Positions 58,277 to 64,000 of a stretch of DNA of 64,000 nucleotides are shown here, in pieces (positions within the stretch are counted from its first letter, which is position 1; every line of letters starts with the position of its first letter). This stretch comes from Granulicella mallensis (GTDB lineage: Bacteria; Acidobacteriota; Terriglobia; Terriglobales; Acidobacteriaceae). The stretch lies in assembly GCF_014203225.1 (NCBI RefSeq), contig NZ_JACHIO010000015.1, positions 1 to 64,000 on the forward strand. Direction: 5' to 3'. A program made the position numbers and the translations under genes. Under the pieces are notes generated by a model. It saw only the letters and a list, made by a program, of their open reading frames with translations, did no database searches and was not told the origin of the DNA.

Positions 58277-58854
58277 CGTGAACCTCCAACCTGGGCCCGC
58301 ACGGACTTCAGCGCCCGATGGAGGTGCGTCTTCACCGTGTTGAGAGGCATGTGGATGGCTGCGGCGATCTCGGCCAGCTCCATGTCTTCGGCAAAGCGCA
58401 TAAGGAAGATGCTGCGCTGGTTGACGGAGAGGTGCTCGAGCGCGGCCTGTACCTGCCGGGTCTGCTCCTTGATCAGGATGCGTGATTCGGCGGAGCACTC
58501 TTTGCTGGGGAGAAAGTTTGCGGCCTCGTTGACATCGATTGCGGTCGCTCGCGCCTGTCGCCAGAAGCGGAACTTCTGCAGTCGCTGCTGGTCGCGGATG
58601 AGGTTCATGGCGATGCTGGTCAGCCAGGTATTGACCGCGCAGTCGCCACGGAAGCTGGCGCGGCCGTTGTAGGCCTTGAGGAAACAGTCCTGCGTGATGG
58701 ACTCCGCGAGGTCCGCGTCGCCGATGGCGAAGGTTACGAAGCGCAGCAGGCGTGGGCGATAGGTCCGCACCAGGGCATCGATATCGTCAAGCTCCGAGCC
58801 AGTGCGCTCGGGAGCTTCCACATTCGTCAAGGTCGCGTTGAGAGCTAGCTGCAT
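58273..58854 (-). CDS. ECF RNA polymerase sigma factor
   Basis: Encodes 193 residues, standard for the group. Region 2 (about 25-95) with ITQDCFLKAYNGRASFRGDCAVNTWLTSIAMN and region 4 (about 135-185) with LEHLSVNQRSIFLMRFAEDMELAEIAAAIHMPLNTVKTH, in parts. No strong ribosome-binding site. First of three genes in the same orientation. Confidence 0.9.
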   Translation of the reverse strand: MQLALNATLTNVEAPERTGSELDDIDALVRTYRPRLLRFVTFAIGDADLAESITQDCFLKAYNGRASFRGDCAVNTWLTSIAMNLIRDQQRLQKFRFWRQARATAIDVNEAANFLPSKECSAESRILIKEQTRQVQAALEHLSVNQRSIFLMRFAEDMELAEIAAAIHMPLNTVKTHLHRALKSVRAQVGGSR

Positions 58855-59032
58855 ATAGAAGGAGACGTGGAAGTCCTCTATTTCAGGTTACATAGAAGCT
58901 TCCTCGCGGTTCAACCTGTTTTGGGAGAAATTCGAGGCCTGTAAGGCAGTTTAGGCTTTTCTTTCTGTCATTCCCGAAGGGAATCTGCTTCCCGCCTGTG
59001 CCACCGCCGCAGATTCGACTGCGAATCCAGGA

Positions 59033-60001
59033 CTAATCTTCGACTGTTCCGGTCATGCTCTCCAGCCATTCCTGGCTGTAGACCGACTCCAGGTCGCTGA
59101 GTCTGCTGGTTTTACCTGTCTCCACGTTGACCACGGGCAAGGCCGAGATCAGCTTCAGCCGCCCGACTCCGCCGATATAGTTCAGTTGCCCGGATTCGTC
59201 CCTGGATTCGCGAACGAAGGACGGCAGCGCCTGGATATTTTGCAATGAGCTGTCCACGAATCGTTGCGCATAGTCTTCACGCACAAAGAAAGCGTCGTTG
59301 GCTGCGGAGTTTGTACCGACGAAACGGTATCCCTTCTTCACCGCCAGCGAACGGAGCGCGGCAATCGAAGCTCCGAAGTATAGGTTGCTGTGGTGAGCCT
59401 GGGTACGGTTGAAGCTGGGGGTATAGGGCGTCGAGATGGGGTGGACGTCTCCCAGAACCGCGTTGTATTCGCAGATGCAGATGATGGGCCGGATGACGTG
59501 GAGGGCTTCCCATACCCAATAGTCGTTGCCGTCGATGTCGATGCTGAGCAGCCCAACGTCGCCTCTGAACCCGGCACTTGAGATCAGGTCGTTGATATTC
59601 TCGCGCGTGATGAAGGCGGCCCGAACGGTGAGGTCATGCTTCCAGTTGAGGTTGTCTTCTTTCACGGCGGCGACCACGGCGGGACTGCCGTCCATAATGA
59701 GCCCGCGCCAGTTACGGTTTTGCAGGAGAAATCGAGTATTGGACTGACGGTAGGTTTCCACTCCGAACTCGATGAAGGATTGAGAGGCAGGAGGAATCTG
59801 GGCGCGCTCGATCAGCCAATCGATGATGCCGTCTTCTCCCCACTGTGAAGTCACCTTAAATTCGACGTCACGAAGCGAGGAGATCACTTGCCGTGGTCGG
59901 ACCTGCCAACTGGCCATGCGTCCCATGAGCTGCAGGGTGTCCCCGGCAACCCACAGTCTCAGGCGCTGCAGCGCTCTCTGAATGGCTTCCTTCGCGAACA
60001 T
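59033..60001 (-). CDS. SAM-dependent methyltransferase-like protein (FkbM-like)
   Basis: Encodes 322 residues. The segment SFIEFGVETYRQSNTRFLLQN followed by LSIDIDGNDYWVWEAL resembles the FkbM-type methyltransferase fold (motif I near residue 77, acidic motif near 153) found in polysaccharide clusters. Methylation of a sugar is a reasonable guess, not proven. Downstream end of the polysaccharide set. Confidence 0.6.
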   Translation of the reverse strand: MFAKEAIQRALQRLRLWVAGDTLQLMGRMASWQVRPRQVISSLRDVEFKVTSQWGEDGIIDWLIERAQIPPASQSFIEFGVETYRQSNTRFLLQNRNWRGLIMDGSPAVVAAVKEDNLNWKHDLTVRAAFITRENINDLISSAGFRGDVGLLSIDIDGNDYWVWEALHVIRPIICICEYNAVLGDVHPISTPYTPSFNRTQAHHSNLYFGASIAALRSLAVKKGYRFVGTNSAANDAFFVREDYAQRFVDSSLQNIQALPSFVRESRDESGQLNYIGGVGRLKLISALPVVNVETGKTSRLSDLESVYSQEWLESMTGTVED

Positions 60002-60070
60002 CTTTTTGCCTCTCTCTTTTCCAACTTAGGAGAGCGTCCTCCCCTGATCATTTTCAATCATTCAGCCGAT

Positions 60071-61372
60071 TCAGCCGGGAGACAGAGTTTGTACGGGTAA
60101 GTTCGAAACCGGGAGCGTTGCGCCGGAGGAATCGAGCTGAGACGGTGAAAGCATGGCTTCCGCCATCAGGGCGGAGAACAAGGTCATTGCCCATAGCGGA
60201 AGCGAGAGATCAAAGGCTTCGGTATCGGCAATGCCGCGGATAAGGACGAACACCAGCAACCCGGACAGCATGGCCTTTAGCGGAGAGGCGGGCAGTTTTT
60301 TGATCTGGCGATAGAAGCTGCCATAAAGGCCGATCAACATGACGATGCCCACCACGCCATAGGCATAGAACTGCTGCAGTAACTCGTTGTGCGCGTGCCT
60401 GGCCTCGAATTGAGAGGTGTAGAAAGGGGGGATTACGTGCCAGACAGAATGAAATCCATGCCCGATCAAGGGTTTATCCACCGCTTCGTTCAAGATGTAA
60501 GCCCATATTCCAAGCCTGCCGCTAAGGGATTCCGCCTGATCTCCAGTGTCGGTGCCGGTGTCGGTATAGTCCGAAAAGTAGGAGACTAATAAACTCGAAA
60601 ACAAGATAAAGATAACGATGAGCGAAAGAATCACGATGACCTTGGTCTTTCGGCTGATCGACTTATCCAGAAGCAACAGGGTGATTCCACTCGCGATGAA
60701 AGCAATGATGGTGGTCTTGCTGAGGCTGCGGAGAAGCGTGATGCCCAGAAAGACTAAGGAAAATTTCCAGGGTCCTTTCTCGCGCCGTACCAGGATCAAA
60801 TACTCCGCAAAAAACATCGCGAAGCCGCAGGCATAGCCAATGGCATTGGGGCCGAGGAGGTCTTCGTCGCCAAGACGAAGGTCCGATTGTGCTGGCAAGA
60901 TCCATGCCACCAGGGCAACGCAGCAGGCCCCGTAGACGATGCCTTTCATGAGGCTGGAAGATACCTCTGAAATAGAGCCTGAGCGAAGCAGCAGAATCAC
61001 CATCGCCCAGTCAGCGGCCATCCCACCCCAGAAAGCCGCCGCTGCCGGCAACGAGTCTGCAACGCTCCAGATCAGACTGCAGCCGGAGAATCCAAGAAAA
61101 AACAGGACCCAGAAGAGGCAGGGCAATCGCAGGAGGGAACCCAGGGTTCTAGGTGCTGGACCGAATGTCTGAAACACGACGAGCAGCAACAACAGGAAAT
61201 TAACACCAAGATTGATGGCCACCCCGACTTGAGGGTCTTGCTGCAGGACACGCACTGTCAGGACCACGGAGAAGATGCGAAAGGAGAAAAAGAATCCGAT
61301 CAGCGCCGGAAGGAACAGGGTCGGCTGCGCCGTTGTGCTGCCTGCTTCGAAAGTTGTAGCGCTAGTATTCAA
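60071..61372 (-). CDS. O-antigen ligase / Wzy-like membrane protein
   Basis: Encodes 433 residues with 11-12 membrane helices. The Wzy_C region has SGRLGIWAYILN (Arg286), PLIGHGF (His305) and RHAHNELLQQFYAYGVVG (His326, His328), in line with the Arg and His required by WaaL ligases and by exopolysaccharide polymerases. It ligates or polymerises a lipid-linked glycan in the periplasm. Lies between the methyltransferase-like and beta-helix genes, same strand. Confidence 0.8.
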   Translation of the reverse strand: MNTSATTFEAGSTTAQPTLFLPALIGFFFSFRIFSVVLTVRVLQQDPQVGVAINLGVNFLLLLLVVFQTFGPAPRTLGSLLRLPCLFWVLFFLGFSGCSLIWSVADSLPAAAAFWGGMAADWAMVILLLRSGSISEVSSSLMKGIVYGACCVALVAWILPAQSDLRLGDEDLLGPNAIGYACGFAMFFAEYLILVRREKGPWKFSLVFLGITLLRSLSKTTIIAFIASGITLLLLDKSISRKTKVIVILSLIVIFILFSSLLVSYFSDYTDTGTDTGDQAESLSGRLGIWAYILNEAVDKPLIGHGFHSVWHVIPPFYTSQFEARHAHNELLQQFYAYGVVGIVMLIGLYGSFYRQIKKLPASPLKAMLSGLLVFVLIRGIADTEAFDLSLPLWAMTLFSALMAEAMLSPSQLDSSGATLPVSNLPVQTLSPG

Positions 61373-61434
61373 GTGTCCTCATACCATTCCAATGCCGCAG
61401 GGCAGTACGTCGAGCGTTGCCGGGTGTGATGGTT

Positions 61435-62688
61435 TCAACTGCAGGTACAAGCGCCTGTGGAGCTGTTCACTTTGGAGCAGAACCCAATCACTACAGGAGG
61501 CCCGGCTGACTTGATACAAGCTACATGCCCGGCCATGGACGATCCTGCTTGCGGTACCTCAGAGACCGTAGGCGGCGGTTCGTTGGTGCTATCGGAGCTA
61601 ATGTCGATTCTTGCCTGGTTTGCATTCTTCAGGATGTAAGGCCACTGGGTGGGGAATTTTCCATCGGGGAGACGGCCACGATAACTCGTTACCTTATCTC
61701 CGATATAGACTCCACCCGTCCCGTCAAGAATAAATCCGCTAGCGGTCGAAGAAGAGGCATTCGCATTTCCTCGTGCATAGCCGTTTGAATCGGAGATACA
61801 CCCAATAAATTCATCGTCGGAGCCGTTGTCGAAAAATCCGTTGGTGTAGTTATCTTCAGCTTCAACAGCCGTGAGGATATTTCTTCCTCCGGATACATAG
61901 ACTGCCGCTTCGGTGCTGTTGGCCGATCCATTCCAGATGACTTCTCCGGAGGTAAATCTATTATTGGCGTTGGCGACATGTATTCCGGCTGTACCGCTAC
62001 GCTCGATTTGAAAGTTTGAAAAGCTGCTGTTCGTTCCCTGGGTATAAATGCCGTACGAGCCATTATTGAAAATGTAGAAGTTATCGAAGAACAGCATGTA
62101 GTTATAGGCGTTGATGTGGATGCCGTCCGCCGAGCAATTCGTAAACATCACCTCTTCCATATGTCCCCACTTCTGGACGTTGATAGAAGCCGCTCGCTTA
62201 TTCGCAGTATTCCACTCCACCGGACCAGTTGGGGTTGTAGCGGTAGAGAAGCAGTTTCCAGATCCACCCTTTGCGGAGTTTCCGTCAAGCGTTAATCCGT
62301 AAACACTGAAGTTGAAAGTTCCAGCCGGAACTGTAAGAACATCCGCGGAGGTGTGCGGTTTGAGCCGGAGGACAGAGGTTCCCCAGCCATCGCCTTTCAT
62401 GTGCACAAACGATTGGAGGGCAAGCCCTGTCGTGATGTAGATGCCCGCCGGAAAATACAAGACGCAGCCGTTGGCTGGAGCCGTTTTGTTGGTGCAGGCT
62501 GTCATCGCCGAGTTGATGGCCTTTGTGTCGTCGGTGATTCCATCTCCCGTAGCCCCATAGCTCATAACGCTGATCCCGGACGTCCCAGTGCCATTACTCG
62601 CAATTGGCACCGCCTGGGAGTTCATAGAGAGTCCACATACGCTCATGCCCAGGGCTAAAAGGAGAGGAAGCGATCTTCTGGACTTCAT
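61435..62688 (-). CDS. Secreted right-handed beta-helix protein (pectate lyase superfamily)
   Basis: Encodes 417 residues. Signal peptide 1-26. Opening SYGATGDGITDDTKAI at 43-58 is the pectate-lyase-3/GH28-like entry motif, followed by parallel beta-helix repeats rich in Asn/Gly (YGIYTQGTNSS, TAGIHVANANN, AVYVSGGRNI). C-terminal Cys-rich tail (CIKSAGPP, GACTCS). Could be a glycoside hydrolase or lyase, or a structural or depolymerase-like protein; the active site is not evident. Preceded in the promoter region by GC-rich sequence. Confidence 0.75.
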   Translation of the reverse strand: MKSRRSLPLLLALGMSVCGLSMNSQAVPIASNGTGTSGISVMSYGATGDGITDDTKAINSAMTACTNKTAPANGCVLYFPAGIYITTGLALQSFVHMKGDGWGTSVLRLKPHTSADVLTVPAGTFNFSVYGLTLDGNSAKGGSGNCFSTATTPTGPVEWNTANKRAASINVQKWGHMEEVMFTNCSADGIHINAYNYMLFFDNFYIFNNGSYGIYTQGTNSSFSNFQIERSGTAGIHVANANNRFTSGEVIWNGSANSTEAAVYVSGGRNILTAVEAEDNYTNGFFDNGSDDEFIGCISDSNGYARGNANASSSTASGFILDGTGGVYIGDKVTSYRGRLPDGKFPTQWPYILKNANQARIDISSDSTNEPPPTVSEVPQAGSSMAGHVACIKSAGPPVVIGFCSKVNSSTGACTCS

Positions 62689-62940
62689 TGAAAATTCTCC
62701 TTATTGCGTTGGCATCCCTTCAGGACGATGGCCCGTGGCGGTCCCGTCCGGACGAGCTCGGGGGTGAGCGGGGTTCTACGACAGATACAGTTTTACTTTG
62801 AATGCGGGCATGGGGTTGCCGCATTTATGTCACTTGTTTGTCGACAAAATGTCTCTGGTCGCGGCGATCGTATTTGCAAGTAATACCGCAAATGTCGTGG
62901 CCTCAACTCAAAATGGTCGTGTTTTTATCCCACCACAGAG

Positions 62941-63161
62941 ACGTCATCCTGAGCGTAGCGTCCCGGTTTTTGGGGACGCGGAGTCGAAGGACCCCGAGGG
63001 TTGTAATTTTGCCTATACCCTTTGCACCTTTTCTACCTCAAGCGCTCGAGCTTGGACGTTCGTGCTGAAAAAGGTCCTGGCGTCATAGGCGAGATAGAGT
63101 CCCTCGGGGTCCTTCGACTGCGCACCTCGCAAAAGCGCGAGATGCTTCGCTCAGGATGACG
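62941..63161 (+). repeat. Inverted pair of the CGTCATCCTGAGCG repeat
   Basis: Arm 1 (62941-63000: ACGTCATCCTGAGCGTAGCG ... GAGTCGAAGGACCCCGAGGG) and arm 2 (63101-63161: CCCTCGGGGTCCTTCGACTG ... TCAGGATGACG) are reverse complements with gaps. Single words also occur at 14877-14892 and 39451-39477. It fills the 513-base gap 62689-63201 between the beta-helix gene and the permease gene; no gene is seen there. Confidence 0.8.
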
Positions 63162-63201
63162 CTTCTGTGGGGAGGAAGAAGCGTCATCGGGACGGTTGCA
63201 A

Positions 63202-64000
63202 TCAGGCTTTTGCCGCGATGGCTTCGGTGGCTTCCGCCTCGCGGGCGAGTTGCTCTCCGTCCGCCTTGACGAAGTATTCGTCCATCAACACGGCGATCAG
63301 GGCGGCGGTCGGCACGGAGACGAGTGCGCCGGGGATGCCTGCCAGAGCTGTGCCGGCCAGCAATGCGACCAGTACGGAGAGTCCCATCAGGTTCACGCTG
63401 GTCTTCATGATGCGTGGTGTCAGGAAGCCGTTTTCGAGCTGCACATAGATCCCATAGAAGATGAAGACCCCGAGCATCTTCGACCAGGAGTCGAGCGCGG
63501 CCACGCTGGCCACCAACAGAATGGTGATGACGCCGCCGGCGACGGGAATGATGTTGAAGAGTCCCATCAGGACGCCCAACAGAACGAAGTAGCGCACATG
63601 CAGTGCGCCGAAGACGCAGATGCTGGTAATGCCGAGGATCAGCATCAGAGCGCCCTGCCCCAGCAGCCACTTGCTCATGCGATGCTCGGCCGTGATCAGC
63701 GTTTTGGCCAGGCGCGTGCGCTCGGAGGCAGTGAAAAAAGAGAGGAAGTAATAGTAGGCGTATTCGCCCTCAAGCATGAAGTAGATGCAGAGGATGAAGG
63801 CGGTAACAATATCGAGGATGCGCTTCATCCAGAGTGGAAGCGAGGCGAGGAGATAGCTTGCGACCGAGGAGGCAAGATCCTCCGAACGCTGGGCCAGGGA
63901 ATCGACGCCCAGTTTATCGGCCATCGGCAGCTTGTGCAGCCGGGCGACGAGGTCGGGGATGCGCTTGGGCAGATCGGCGGCGAAGCGCTGGATGTCATGC
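63202..64000 (-). CDS. AI-2E family transporter (PerM-like), C-terminal part
   Basis: The gene runs off the window; 266 residues are readable, open from the window edge (HDIQRFAADLPKRIPDLV...) to the stop at 63202. About six membrane helices are visible. The pattern LLGVLMGLFNIIPVAGGVITI is the family motif, and the NGFLTPRIMKTSVNLMGLSVLVALLAGTALAGIPGALVSVP ending (in parts) is typical. Permeases of this family transport autoinducer-2 or ions in tested members; the substrate here is unknown. Confidence 0.85.
   Translation of the reverse strand, partial: HDIQRFAADLPKRIPDLVARLHKLPMADKLGVDSLAQRSEDLASSVASYLLASLPLWMKRILDIVTAFILCIYFMLEGEYAYYYFLSFFTASERTRLAKTLITAEHRMSKWLLGQGALMLILGITSICVFGALHVRYFVLLGVLMGLFNIIPVAGGVITILLVASVAALDSWSKMLGVFIFYGIYVQLENGFLTPRIMKTSVNLMGLSVLVALLAGTALAGIPGALVSVPTAALIAVLMDEYFVKADGEQLAREAEATEAIAAKA

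Overview
The window looks like a chromosomal segment of a moderately GC-rich bacterium of the phylum Acidobacteriota, most likely the Terriglobia/Acidobacteriaceae group (relatives of Granulicella, Terriglobus and Edaphobacter). This rests on the style of the 16S rRNA gene, the gene repertoire, and many short palindromic repeats in the spacers. It is inference; a 16S search would settle it.

Layout. (1) 1-14765, + strand: end of tuf, then the complete S10 and spc clusters (rpsJ to rplO), secY, adk and map, closed by a strong terminator. The usual continuation (infA, rpmJ, rpsM, rpsK, rpsD, rpoA, rplQ) is absent. (2) 14925-23784: GTP-type PEP carboxykinase, type II NADH dehydrogenase, ilvE, a GT87-like membrane glycosyltransferase, a surface acyltransferase, a MarC-family protein and a DUF4337 protein. 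(3) 23785-30540: an rRNA operon in the order 16S, tRNA-Ile(GAT), tRNA-Ala(TGC), 23S, 5S. It is preceded by three candidate promoters of the same architecture, two of them inside a 126-bp duplication. (4) 30569-38221: a frameshifted outer-membrane barrel gene, a GT-C-like membrane protein, and a four-gene envelope-stress operon (ECF sigma factor, zinc anti-sigma factor, zinc-ribbon membrane protein, DUF4097 membrane protein) with a candidate self-recognised ECF promoter; then sodC. (5) 38411-46579: thymidine kinase, a serine hydrolase, an MFS transporter, a VOC protein, a YbjQ protein, trpD, then sucC-sucD-ndk. (6) 46689-56715: SGNH esterase, secreted aldose epimerase, fumarylacetoacetase, aldo/keto reductase, 4-hydroxyphenylpyruvate dioxygenase (a partial tyrosine-catabolism cluster without homogentisate dioxygenase), a DUF3861 protein, two SDRs and a LysR regulator. 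(7) 57119-64000: a second ECF sigma/anti-sigma pair with a CpxP/Spy-like periplasmic protein, a polysaccharide set (beta-helix protein, O-antigen ligase-like protein, methyltransferase-like protein), and part of an AI-2E-family permease.

The most unusual content lies between genes. The spacers hold families of dispersed, structured repeats: a 250-bp composite palindromic element present twice in opposite orientation, a 370-bp element present twice in the same orientation, an 8-bp repeat unit found at three loci including a 12-copy array just upstream of fumarylacetoacetase, repeated inverted motifs inside the ribosomal-protein operon, and many stem-loops with a four-base TTCA or TTTA loop. 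No CRISPR array, prophage or intact insertion sequence was seen.
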